Below are positions 49,783-58,802 of a stretch of 64,000 nucleotides of DNA, piece after piece. The notes under the pieces are model-generated. The model saw only the letters and a program-made list of their open reading frames with translations. It was not told where the DNA came from and did no database searches. The DNA comes from Raineya sp. (GTDB lineage: Bacteria > Bacteroidota > Bacteroidia > Cytophagales > Thermonemataceae), in NCBI GenBank assembly GCA_025454915.1, contig JALONN010000004.1, positions 203,906-267,905 on the forward strand, given 5' to 3'. A program made the position numbers and the translations under genes. Positions within the stretch are counted from its first letter, which is position 1. Each line of letters starts with the position of its first letter.

Positions 49783-52329
49783 ATGAAAGTATTCTATTTC
49801 TATATTTTCTTACAAATTTCTGCTTTACAGATTTTTGCCCAAAAATACCCTAAAAATCCTAATACTACAGATGCTAGTGGTAAAAGACAGGGTGTTTGGA
49901 CTATTTTCTTTGATGCTGATTGGGATGAAATCCCTGCAAATAGCAATCGTATAGCGTATTATCGAATTATTAGTTATAAAGATGACAAGCCCTCTGGAGT
50001 TGTAAAAGATTATTATAAAAATGGTACAATACAATTTGAAGGTACTATGACTCAGGATCGACCTGAAGAGCTAAAAGAAGGTGATTGTACTTATTATAAT
50101 GAAAAAGGTATAAAAACAATGGTCTCGTCTTATAAAGATAACAAACGAATATCTTTGGTTTATTATGATAAGCAAGGAAATATAACTAAAAACAGCTTTA
50201 ATTCTATTACAGCAGAAGCAGATGAATTGTATGATGAGAAAAAATACAAAGAGGCTCTTGTATTATATGAAAAAGCAAAAATAATTGCAGAAACCGAAGA
50301 TGGAAAGGTGAGCAGTAATTATGCCACAGCTTGTAATAATTTAGCTTTTTGTTATGAAGCATTACAAGAAAGTCCTTCTAAAATAGAAGCAATGTATTTA
50401 GAAACTTATAAAACAAAAAAGGCTACAATTGGTGAGAAGAATGCAAGTTATGCATCAGCATGTTATAATTTAGGTTATTTGTATAATCAACAAGAGAATT
50501 ATACAAAAGCTGAACTATTCTGTTTAGAATCTCAAAAGATATTTGAAGAAATTAATAAAAAAGATAGAAATGCCTACAGAGAAACCATTCTGCAATTAGT
50601 TAGTCTGTACGATAAACAATCATTATACAACAAAGCTGAGCCTTATTGTAAGGAAGCACTTTCTTTATTAGAAAAGAAAAATACTAAAGAGAGCTCTTAT
50701 TATAGCTTTTATCTATACCGATTAGCTAAATACTATAAAAAACAAAATAAATATGAAGAGGCTGAAAAAATGATGGATGAAGTAATTCAGATTAATGCTA
50801 AGTTATTGGCAAAAAAACATCCAAACAAAATGAATATTCCTATTCGATTGGTAAAAAATGTTCCCAGAAATATTAAGCATACCAATTTAGGTACAAATGT
50901 AAACACCAAATATGCCGAACTTGCTCCATTTATAACAGCTGATGGAAAAACATTATATTTTGATACCAAATACAGCCCTGAGAATACTGGAGGGGCAAAT
51001 GATTCTGACGAGATTTATATTTCAGAACTACAACCTGATGGCAAATGGGGAAAATCAAAAAATATAGGAAAACCCCTTAATAATAAATCTCCGAATGCTG
51101 TTATTTCTGTAACTCCAGACAATAACACAGCTCTTATTATTGGTACATATAAAGAAGATGGCTCTCGGGGAGGAAGTGGAATATCAATCAGCCAAAGAAC
51201 TGAAACAGGATGGTCACTTCCCAAAAAAGTCCAGATAAAAAATGACTATAACAAAAATAAGTATGTAGATTATTCTCTTTCTGCTGATGGCAGAACTCTG
51301 ATTATGGCTACACAAAGAGATGATTCGTATGGAGGAAATGATTTATCTGTTTCGTTTTTACAAACAGATGGTACATGGTCTGAACCTAAAAACTTAGGTA
51401 GTACAATCAATACTTTTGCAGATGACTCCAGCCCTTTTCTAGCTCCTGATGGTATTACGTTATATTATGCGACAAATGGATTGCCTAATTATGGAAGTAG
51501 TGACATTTTTGTTTCTCGTCGTTTGGATGATACATGGCAGAAATGGTCTGAGCCTGAAAATTTAGGTCATGAAATCAATACTGAAAAGCCGGATTCTTAT
51601 TTTGTAATTCCTGCTTCTGGTAAATATGCTTACATGGTTACTTATTCAGAATCTATTGGAGACCAAGATATTATACAACTAGAACTCCCCGCAGAGCTGG
51701 CTCCCAAACCTGTTGTAATCATCTCTGGAAAAGTACTAAACTCCAAAACACAAAAACCCATTGGTGCTAGAATTACATACAGAGATTTAGAAACAGATAA
51801 AGAGTTAGGGATTGCTAATTCATCTCCAATTGATGGGAGTTATAAGATAGTTTTACCTTTTGGTAATGCTTATAGCTTTTTAGCAGAGAAAAAAGGGTTT
51901 ATTGCAACATCTAATAATCTTAATTTAGAAAAAACAGCCAATTATCAAGAAATCCAGCAAGACCTTTTACTTTCTCCCATAGAAGTTGGGCAAACCATCA
52001 GACTAAATAATATTTTCTTTGATACAGATAAATTTCAGTTGAAGGATGAATCTACAGCAGAGCTTAATAGACTTGTAAAAGTTCTTCAGGAAAATGCTGG
52101 ATTAAATATTGAAATTGGAGGGCATACAGATGCTGTTGGAAATGAACAAAAAAATATTCAACTTTCTCAGAATAGAGCTGATGCTGTTAAAAATTATTTG
52201 GTCTCAAAAGGAATAAGCAACTCAAGGCTTACCAGCAAAGGCTATGGCAAATCGAAGCCTGTAGCTTCTAACAGTACAGAGCAAGGCAAACAACAAAATA
52301 GAAGAGTTGAATTTAGTATCGTAAAATAG
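49783..52329 (+). CDS. PorE-like OmpA-family protein with MORN/TPR, PD40 and CRD domains
   Basis: The ATG at 49783 gives 849 residues with a signal peptide. Domain order: MORN-like/antitoxin-like repeats (about 45-130: GVVKDYYKNGTIQFEG, then EGDCTYYNEKGIK), TPR helices (about 145-345), PD40/WD40-like propeller (about 370-630: TADGKTLYFDT, APDGITLYYATNG), a carboxypeptidase regulatory-like fold (about 640-725: ISGKVLNSKTQKPIGA) and a C-terminal OmpA peptidoglycan-binding domain (about 735-845: FFDTDKFQL, GHTDAVGNE, NRRVEFSIV). The TPR-propeller-CRD-OmpA series matches PorE of the type IX secretion system. A T9SS or cell-envelope role is inferred; the MORN part is additional. Confidence 0.82.
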   Translation: MKVFYFYIFLQISALQIFAQKYPKNPNTTDASGKRQGVWTIFFDADWDEIPANSNRIAYYRIISYKDDKPSGVVKDYYKNGTIQFEGTMTQDRPEELKEGDCTYYNEKGIKTMVSSYKDNKRISLVYYDKQGNITKNSFNSITAEADELYDEKKYKEALVLYEKAKIIAETEDGKVSSNYATACNNLAFCYEALQESPSKIEAMYLETYKTKKATIGEKNASYASACYNLGYLYNQQENYTKAELFCLESQKIFEEINKKDRNAYRETILQLVSLYDKQSLYNKAEPYCKEALSLLEKKNTKESSYYSFYLYRLAKYYKKQNKYEEAEKMMDEVIQINAKLLAKKHPNKMNIPIRLVKNVPRNIKHTNLGTNVNTKYAELAPFITADGKTLYFDTKYSPENTGGANDSDEIYISELQPDGKWGKSKNIGKPLNNKSPNAVISVTPDNNTALIIGTYKEDGSRGGSGISISQRTETGWSLPKKVQIKNDYNKNKYVDYSLSADGRTLIMATQRDDSYGGNDLSVSFLQTDGTWSEPKNLGSTINTFADDSSPFLAPDGITLYYATNGLPNYGSSDIFVSRRLDDTWQKWSEPENLGHEINTEKPDSYFVIPASGKYAYMVTYSESIGDQDIIQLELPAELAPKPVVIISGKVLNSKTQKPIGARITYRDLETDKELGIANSSPIDGSYKIVLPFGNAYSFLAEKKGFIATSNNLNLEKTANYQEIQQDLLLSPIEVGQTIRLNNIFFDTDKFQLKDESTAELNRLVKVLQENAGLNIEIGGHTDAVGNEQKNIQLSQNRADAVKNYLVSKGISNSRLTSKGYGKSKPVASNSTEQGKQQNRRVEFSIVK

Positions 52330-52335
52330 TTTTTT

Positions 52336-53034
52336 ATGAAGTTCCAATATATTATCATCATTAGCATGATTGTCTTCTTTTCCTGTAAAGAAAACAAAAA
52401 CTCCTCTGAGAAAGCATCCGAGGATTCCATATCTAAGCAAAAACAAACAGAAGTAAAACAAGATAACTCTTTCCTGATTTCATGTGATGGGGTAGGAAAG
52501 CTGAATTTTTCCATGAATTATAGTGATGTAGAAAAACTATTTGGCAAAGAAAAGTTAAAAACAGACACCATACTGGCAGGAACACCTATGATGGATGAAG
52601 AAAAAAACACTCAAGACAGAATAAGTACTCGAATTAATACTCCAGAAGGCAGGCTATACATCACTTGGCAGGCTGGTAAACAAGCCAATGTAATAGAAAA
52701 AATTTCTGTTTTAAAAAACAGTAAGTATCATTTTGAGAATGGTATTCAAGTTGGCTCAAGTCTAAGAGATTTAGTTCAAGCCAATAATAATCAGGCATTT
52801 GAATTCTATGGATTTGGTTGGCAATATGGAGGAATGGTTATTAATGAAACCGCTCAGGGCGATTTTTTTAAACAATATCCATGTTTTGTAGGCAGTCTTA
52901 CTCCAAAATCTGAAACTTATGATAAGGTGCAAAATTTTATGGGAGATAGCAAATTTAAATCTGATGCCCAAGGTTTACCCTTAGACGAAATAGTACTTCA
53001 AGAGATTACAATTACAAACCCTAAATTGAAATAA
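52336..53034 (+). CDS. lipoprotein, unknown function
   Basis: The 232-residue protein begins MKFQYIIIISMIVFFSC, with a lipobox Cys at 17, followed by a polar linker (KENKNSSEKASEDSISK). The rest looks like a soluble beta-rich domain: ISCDGVGKLNFSMNYSDVEKLFG (pieces), INTPEGRLYITWQAGKQANVIEKI and later YGFGWQYGG. It starts 6 bases after the PorE-like gene, so it is in the same transcript. No family was recognised with confidence. Confidence 0.65.
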   Translation: MKFQYIIIISMIVFFSCKENKNSSEKASEDSISKQKQTEVKQDNSFLISCDGVGKLNFSMNYSDVEKLFGKEKLKTDTILAGTPMMDEEKNTQDRISTRINTPEGRLYITWQAGKQANVIEKISVLKNSKYHFENGIQVGSSLRDLVQANNNQAFEFYGFGWQYGGMVINETAQGDFFKQYPCFVGSLTPKSETYDKVQNFMGDSKFKSDAQGLPLDEIVLQEITITNPKLK

Positions 53035-53035
53035 T

Positions 53036-53734
53036 ATGCAAAAGTTATTCACAGCAATTCTCTTGTTATTAGTAATTGCTTGCAAAAAAGCTGATAAACA
53101 GGAACAAAAGGAAGTATCTAAAGATACAGTTAAGGTAGAACAAAAGCCTACAACAGTGACTGAAACAAAACCTAATTATTCAAAACTAATTCAGGGACGT
53201 TGGGTTTTACCCTCTCCCAAAGAACAATTTGAGCCTTGGGCTTATTATGATGAAAAAAAAGTTTATGGAGATGGCAATGAAGAAGGGGTAAAATATCAGA
53301 TAAAGGGAGATGTGATTTTATATCCAGATACTCAGTCTGAAGTAAAAATATTAAGTATAACCGAAAAAGAAATGGTTCTTCAGTTGCAGGAAGGCTCAAA
53401 GGAAACATGGATTAAAGCCGATTTAGACAAAGAAGATAAAACTGCCTCTAAAAATTTTGATTCAAAATTGCTTGTAGGTTTATGGGTATTAGAAGGTGGA
53501 GATGAGTTTTCATCTATCAGATTTAAAGCAAATGGTAATTTTGATATGGTACCTTTTGAAGATTTTTATACGTATAAGGTTGATGGTAACAAGATTTTAT
53601 TTAAAAAAACCAAAAATGCTCCCCAAAATGCCAATTCTGAATCTACAGAGGAAATCTTAAAATTAGACAGTGAGTCTTTGGTTCTCAAGAGAGATGGCAA
53701 TGAGTTTAAATATAAAAGAAGTAAAAATAAATAA
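53036..53734 (+). CDS. lipoprotein with two lipocalin-like repeats
   Basis: A lipobox Cys at 16 (LLVIAC) is followed by a Lys-rich linker. Two similar domains follow: KLIQGRWVLPSP (about 51-62) and KLLVGLWVLEGG (about 144-155), each with a Trp and a beta pattern of the lipocalin-like type, and the second continues with FKANGNFDMVPFEDFYTYKVDG. It begins one base after the stop of the previous gene. Ligand binding is inferred only. Confidence 0.65.
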   Translation: MQKLFTAILLLLVIACKKADKQEQKEVSKDTVKVEQKPTTVTETKPNYSKLIQGRWVLPSPKEQFEPWAYYDEKKVYGDGNEEGVKYQIKGDVILYPDTQSEVKILSITEKEMVLQLQEGSKETWIKADLDKEDKTASKNFDSKLLVGLWVLEGGDEFSSIRFKANGNFDMVPFEDFYTYKVDGNKILFKKTKNAPQNANSESTEEILKLDSESLVLKRDGNEFKYKRSKNK

Positions 53735-53737
53735 ATC

Positions 53738-54406
53738 ATGTCTATGACAAAGTTTCTCTTCCATATCATTATATTTTCTTTTTTGTTTCACAGAGTTCAA
53801 GCTCAAAGTACAAAAGCTTATCCAAGCTTTTATGAAGTTTTTACTTGTAAAAATGCAAATGGCAGTATAGAAACGCTTTTAGCTACTTTTGATAATAATG
53901 GAAAGAGAGGATTTATTTATAAGAACTCCAAAAATCCTAAAAATGAGGTTCTTCTAAAAATTATTCGTAATACTGATGATGAAGTTTTTGTTATACAATT
54001 TCCTAATAATAGTAAAAATTATACACTTAAAACATGTATAGCATGCCCTGAGATTACTTGTACAAACCCTGATGGAACAGTACAAACTTTTAATCTGGAA
54101 TACAATACTTGGGGCAATAGAGGTACTTATCGTTGCATTAATGCAGATAAAAGTATTGAATATTTACGTATTGAAGGTTCTGCCAATAATCTTGTGGTAA
54201 AATATTGTAGCAATACAAAACCTAAGTGGATCACATTAAGTGTTAGTAATATTAAAGCTGGAGAAATGGATAATTTACATTTTTTTGATGTAACTTTTCC
54301 TAATAGCAAAACAAATTATCGTATAGAGCCTTATACCACAGGTTATGGGTATAATTGTTGGTTACCAAACGGAGGACAACAAGGTTTTGAGTGGATCAAC
54401 AAATAA
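53738..54406 (+). CDS. secreted protein with cysteine-rich repeats
   Basis: A signal peptide (FLFHIIIFSFLFHRVQA) precedes a sequence with repeated units: FTCKNANGSIETLLATFDNNGKRG near 34-57 (pieces), then ITCTNPDGTVQTFNLEYNTWGNRG, then CINADKSIEYLRIEG and NCWLPNGGQQGFEW. Each unit contains a Cys and a C-x-N-x-D/N-G motif, suggesting two to three related beta modules. An ATG two codons downstream is an alternative start. It is last in the exported-protein run and closed by a terminator. Confidence 0.6.
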   Translation: MSMTKFLFHIIIFSFLFHRVQAQSTKAYPSFYEVFTCKNANGSIETLLATFDNNGKRGFIYKNSKNPKNEVLLKIIRNTDDEVFVIQFPNNSKNYTLKTCIACPEITCTNPDGTVQTFNLEYNTWGNRGTYRCINADKSIEYLRIEGSANNLVVKYCSNTKPKWITLSVSNIKAGEMDNLHFFDVTFPNSKTNYRIEPYTTGYGYNCWLPNGGQQGFEWINK

Positions 54407-54429
54407 AAAAGACGCTAAGCGTCTTTTTT
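54405..54429. terminator. bidirectional terminator hairpin
   Basis: AAAAAAGACGC at 54405-54415, loop TAA, GCGTCTTTTTT at 54419-54429, between the convergent exported-protein run and the FAH gene. Confidence 0.88.
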
Positions 54430-55048
54430 ATTTTATTTCAAAATCAAGCATTTTTTCACCTTCAATATAAGCACATAGCCTATCTCCTATTTTTACTGCT
54501 CCTACCCCTTCTGGAGTACCTGTAAAAATTAAATCGCCTTTTTTAAGTGTAAAATATTTAGACAAAAAGGAAATAATGTAATCTATTTTAAAAATCATCA
54601 TAGAAGTATTTCCTTTTTGACGTGTTTCTCCGTTTATATCTAACTGGAAGTTAATATTTTGAACATCTGAAAAATTTATTTTGGGAACAAAATTAGATAC
54701 AGGAGCAGAACCGTTAAAAGCTTTCGACAACTCCCAAGAATAACTATTTTGCTTAAGTTTAGCTTGAAGGTCTCTTGCTGTAAAATCAATTCCAATGCCT
54801 ATTTCATCATAATATTTATGGGCAAATTTCTCCTCAATATGCTTTCCTTCTTTACTGATTTTAACAACGATTTCAACTTCGTGGTGAATATCTTTACTAA
54901 ACTCTGGATAATAAAAAGGAGCATTTTCTTTGAGCAGAGCAGTATCAGGTTTCATAAAAACAACTGGCTCACCTGAAAATTTATCAAATTCACTTTTCAT
55001 TTCAGCAATGTGGTTGGCATAGTTTTTACCAACAGCAAGTATTTTCAT
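54428..55048 (-). CDS. fumarylacetoacetate hydrolase-family enzyme (FAHD1-like)
   Basis: FAH-family enzymes hydrolyse or decarboxylate beta-keto acids; FAHD1-type members decarboxylate oxaloacetate or cleave acylpyruvates. The 206-residue protein shows the metal site Glu57-x-Glu59 (DIHHEVEIVV) and Asp88 (GIDFTARDLQ), with PVVFMKPDTALL near 28-39 and the Gly-rich FTGTPEGVGAVKIGD near 173-187. Its ATG lies one base after the stop of the SpoIIE gene, so the two form one transcript. Substrate is not determined. Confidence 0.9.
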   Translation of the reverse strand: MKILAVGKNYANHIAEMKSEFDKFSGEPVVFMKPDTALLKENAPFYYPEFSKDIHHEVEIVVKISKEGKHIEEKFAHKYYDEIGIGIDFTARDLQAKLKQNSYSWELSKAFNGSAPVSNFVPKINFSDVQNINFQLDINGETRQKGNTSMMIFKIDYIISFLSKYFTLKKGDLIFTGTPEGVGAVKIGDRLCAYIEGEKMLDFEIK

Positions 55049-55049
55049 A

Positions 55050-57215
55050 TTATCTGGTAAATTTATGTGGTATATCTGTTTTTCTTTCTTCGGTTGATGT
55101 TTCTTTTATTCGAATTTCAGCTTTTTGTCTGCTAGCTGTAGGTTTAATTTTAAATCCTACTATTAGTTGGTCATCTATCTGTTTATTGTTACCTTTCCAC
55201 TCTTCCATCACTTTATTAAGCTGAAGGTGTTGAGCTTTCAGGCTTTTATCATTGAGTTCAACCAATAAATTTTTTAGACTTCCTGCCATAAATTTTTTAT
55301 TTTTTTCTCCACCAAATTGGTCTGCAAAACCATCAGAAGCGAGATAAACACAAGTATCTTCTTTTCCTAATTTGATAATATGATTCGTGAAATGTCTTTC
55401 TACACCACGTTTTGCACCACCTATACCCATTCTATCACCTTTAATTTCTTCTAGATTATTGTTTCTAACCAGATACATTCCATTATTAGCTCCAGCAAAT
55501 TCTAAAATATTATGCAATTGATGGAATACACAAATAGCGATATCCATACCATCTTTTGCACCTTCTTCTAAAATCTCATCTTGTTTGAGGGCAAAACGTA
55601 CTTCTTCATGCAATTGGTTTAATATTTCAGCAGGTCTGGTAATACCTCTTTCCAAGACTATCTGATTAAGTAAAGTATTACCTATCATACTCATAAATGC
55701 TCCTGGTACGCCATGCCCTGTACAATCTACTACAGCCACCACTATTTTATTATCTCTTTCAGCAAACCAGTAGAAATCTCCACTTACAATATCTCGTGGT
55801 TTAAAGTAAATAAATGTTTCTGGAAATGCCTGAACTATTTGATTTTTAGAAGGTAGTATAGCCTTCTGTATTCTTTGAGCATAAACAATACTATCTGTAA
55901 TTTGCTTATTCTGTTCTGCAAGTTCTCTTGTTCTTTCTTCTACTAATAATTCTAGTTTTTTATTCTGCTCAGCAATAAACTCTCTTTGTTCTTTTTCTTT
56001 TTCTTTTTCAATTCGTTCTTTTTCAAGGGCTTTCTGAGCTATTTCCTTTCTTAAAGTATTAATCTTATCTGCAAGGGCTAAAGACAAAAGTACTACTTCC
56101 AAAGCAGAACCTATTTGTATGCCATAAACAGTTACGAAGGTGTAAGGCAATATCCCAAAAGACCTTAGAGCTGTCAGAAATGCTCCTAATAAAAACACAC
56201 TCCATGCTAGTGTAAAGAAACGGGCAGGTCGAAACCCACTCTTTGAAGAAACAACAGATATATAAACCAAGATTATAACAGATGGCAGTCCCATAAAAAC
56301 CGCCATCATGGTACTTATTCGAGTTGGGAGCAACATAGACAACACCACAATCAAGAAACTGATAAGCATCATAACTTCAAGGACACGATTAGTTTTAGGC
56401 ATCCTTTGAGCTGTACTTAAAAATTCTCTACCAAAATTTAAGGAATTAAATATGAGTAAGGCAATAAAAAATGCAATGTTAAAAGCATTAAATCTTGGAA
56501 AATTATTCCATAAGTATTGAAAGCCATGTCCATTGAAAGACATTGCAAATAAAAGCATAGAAAGAATAAAGAGGAGGTAATAAAGATAGCTTTTCTCTTT
56601 TAAAACAGTATAAACAAATAAATTATAAAACAACATGGCAAGCATTATACCATAATAGAGCCCCAGTCCTAAATAGCCTGAACTATTTCCTTCTGTATAA
56701 GATTCTGCTTTCCAAACAGTTACAGGAAAAGTAGTATTTCGTTCACTCCTAAATCTTAATGCAATAGTTTGTTCTTCTTGTGGTTCTAAATGAGTCACAA
56801 ATACATAACTTTTAACTTTTACTTCTCTTGAGGCAAATGGCAACCTATAGCCTGTATGTATTTTCTTTGTGATTTTTCCTTCTTTTATTACAAAAAAGCT
56901 TACAGAGTCTAATAACGGGTAGTCAACTTCTACCCAAATATCTTGGGGTTTGTTTTGATTATTTTTTACAAAGAATTTTGCAAAGAAGGCAGAATTAGAA
57001 TAACCATAATTAGGACTATCCATCGTAGACGGCAAAAATTCTTGATCTAAAGCCTTTTTAATACTCAAAAAGCGAGTTTTGTCTTCAAAAATATTTAGAA
57101 ATTGTTTTCCAACAGTATATTTACTTTTGTTTTCTTCAATCAACAAAGTCTGATTTTGAGAAAAACCTTTTAAACATGAGAATAAAAATAGTATAATAAG
57201 CAGTGTATTTTTCAT
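55050..57215 (-). CDS. 7TMR-DISM receptor with SpoIIE/PP2C phosphatase output
   Basis: The 721-residue protein has a signal peptide, a periplasmic 7TMR-DISM extracellular domain (about 25-165: AFFAKFFVKNNQNKP, IALRFRSERNTTFP), seven membrane helices (about 180-390), a Glu/Lys coiled coil (about 390-450) and a SpoIIE phosphatase domain. That domain has PRDIVSGDFYW near 476, the metal-binding VAVVDCTGHGVPGAFMSMIG near 492-511 and LASDGFADQFGG near 630-641. SpoIIE-type outputs dephosphorylate anti-anti-sigma factors, changing sigma-factor activity. No anti-sigma genes are adjacent. FAH follows with one base between. Confidence 0.92.
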   Translation of the reverse strand: MKNTLLIILFLFSCLKGFSQNQTLLIEENKSKYTVGKQFLNIFEDKTRFLSIKKALDQEFLPSTMDSPNYGYSNSAFFAKFFVKNNQNKPQDIWVEVDYPLLDSVSFFVIKEGKITKKIHTGYRLPFASREVKVKSYVFVTHLEPQEEQTIALRFRSERNTTFPVTVWKAESYTEGNSSGYLGLGLYYGIMLAMLFYNLFVYTVLKEKSYLYYLLFILSMLLFAMSFNGHGFQYLWNNFPRFNAFNIAFFIALLIFNSLNFGREFLSTAQRMPKTNRVLEVMMLISFLIVVLSMLLPTRISTMMAVFMGLPSVIILVYISVVSSKSGFRPARFFTLAWSVFLLGAFLTALRSFGILPYTFVTVYGIQIGSALEVVLLSLALADKINTLRKEIAQKALEKERIEKEKEKEQREFIAEQNKKLELLVEERTRELAEQNKQITDSIVYAQRIQKAILPSKNQIVQAFPETFIYFKPRDIVSGDFYWFAERDNKIVVAVVDCTGHGVPGAFMSMIGNTLLNQIVLERGITRPAEILNQLHEEVRFALKQDEILEEGAKDGMDIAICVFHQLHNILEFAGANNGMYLVRNNNLEEIKGDRMGIGGAKRGVERHFTNHIIKLGKEDTCVYLASDGFADQFGGEKNKKFMAGSLKNLLVELNDKSLKAQHLQLNKVMEEWKGNNKQIDDQLIVGFKIKPTASRQKAEIRIKETSTEERKTDIPHKFTR

Positions 57216-57324
57216 TTTTGTATTATTTATGGAATAACAAATTCAGAAAAAAAAACTAAATCTACAACATTTTTAATAGCTTTCTGTTTCATTATATAAC
57301 AAGTATATTTATCAGCTATTTTGT

Positions 57325-58797
57325 ATGAGTAAAAATATTATTGTAATAGGTGCTGGCTTTGCAGGACTTTCAGCTGCAACTACACTTGCAGATAAAGGAT
57401 ATCATGTTACACTACTAGAAAAAAATGAGTCTGCAGGAGGTAGAGCCAGAGTTTTTAAGTCAGAAGGCTTTACCTTCGATATGGGACCCAGTTGGTACTG
57501 GATGCCAGATGTATTTGAAAGGTACTTTGAACGCTTTGGCAAAAAGGTAGAAGATTACTATAAGCTTATCAGACTAAGTCCCTCATATAGAGTATGTTTT
57601 GGAGAAAATGATTTTGTAGATATTCCTTCTGATCTGAACGACTTGTATGCTTTATTTGAAAGTTATGAGAAAGGCAGCAGTCAGAAGCTCAAGGAATTAC
57701 TCAAAGACTCCGCCTATAAATATGAAGTAGGTATTAATAAACTTGTTTACAAACCCAGCCTTTCTGTTTGGGAATTTGTCGATATAAAACTACTCATAGA
57801 CATGATTCGAATGAATATTTTTGAATCATTTCATAAATATGCTCGTAAATATTTCAAAAATGAGAAACTATTAAAACTCATAGAATTTCCTATTCTCTTC
57901 TTAGGAGCTATTCCTCAAAATACTCCAGCTTTATACAGCCTAATGAATTATGCAGATATTAGTTTAGGAACGTGGTATCCAATGGGTGGTATGCATAAAG
58001 TTGTAGAAGGTATGGTTGCCTTAGCTCAAGAAAAAGGAGTAAAAATCTTATATAATCAGGAAGTAAAACAAATAAAAGTAATTAAGGGGCAAGCAAAGCA
58101 GGTTATCACTGATACCAATACTTTTGATGTAGATGCAGTAGTTGCTGGTGCAGACTACCATCATATTGATCAAAAAGTTCTAGAAAAACCATATCAGAAC
58201 TATTCTGAAAGCTATTGGGATAAAAGAGTTATGTCTCCTTCATCATTAATTTTCTATTTAGGACTCAATAAAAAACTTGAAGGAGTTAAGCATCATACCT
58301 TATTTTTTGATGAAGATTTCTCTTTACACTCACACGAAATCTACACAGACCCTAAATGGCCTTCCAAACCTTTATTTTATACATCTATCCCTTCTCAAAC
58401 AGACCTATCTGTTGCTCCAGAAGGCATGGAGAACTTATTTATCTTAATTCCTGTTGCAGTAGGACTAGAAGATACAGAAGAAAAACGTGAATATTACTAT
58501 AATCTTGTAATGGATAGGTTTGAAAAACTTATTGGGCAAAATATCAGGGAATCAGTTATATACAAAAGAAGTTATGCTCATAAAGAGTTTTCAGGAGATT
58601 ATCATTCTTTCAGGGGTAATGCCTATGGATTAGCCAATACACTCATGCAAACAGCTATCTTAAAACCAAGTTTAAAAAGTAAAAAAGTAAAAAATTTATA
58701 TTTTACAGGACAGCTTACCGTCCCCGGACCAGGTGTACCACCGTCATTAATCTCGGGGCAAGTAGTTGCAGAAGAAATTGCAAAAAAAATATATTAA
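57325..58797 (+). CDS. crtI: phytoene desaturase (CrtI family)
   Basis: CrtI adds conjugated double bonds to phytoene to give lycopene or neurosporene; other CrtI-family desaturases and isomerases are alike. The 490-residue enzyme has the FAD-binding IIVIGAGFAGLSAAT near 5-19, the dinucleotide region GGRARVFKSEGFTFDMGPSWYWM near 38-60 (in pieces), YPMGGMHKVVEGM near 218-230 and the C-terminal FAD-contact LYFTGQLTVPGPGVPPSLISG near 456-476 (in pieces). crtB and other carotenoid genes are not in the window. frnE-like follows after 5 bases. Confidence 0.93.
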   Translation: MSKNIIVIGAGFAGLSAATTLADKGYHVTLLEKNESAGGRARVFKSEGFTFDMGPSWYWMPDVFERYFERFGKKVEDYYKLIRLSPSYRVCFGENDFVDIPSDLNDLYALFESYEKGSSQKLKELLKDSAYKYEVGINKLVYKPSLSVWEFVDIKLLIDMIRMNIFESFHKYARKYFKNEKLLKLIEFPILFLGAIPQNTPALYSLMNYADISLGTWYPMGGMHKVVEGMVALAQEKGVKILYNQEVKQIKVIKGQAKQVITDTNTFDVDAVVAGADYHHIDQKVLEKPYQNYSESYWDKRVMSPSSLIFYLGLNKKLEGVKHHTLFFDEDFSLHSHEIYTDPKWPSKPLFYTSIPSQTDLSVAPEGMENLFILIPVAVGLEDTEEKREYYYNLVMDRFEKLIGQNIRESVIYKRSYAHKEFSGDYHSFRGNAYGLANTLMQTAILKPSLKSKKVKNLYFTGQLTVPGPGVPPSLISGQVVAEEIAKKIY

Positions 58798-58802
58798 AAT
58801 TT

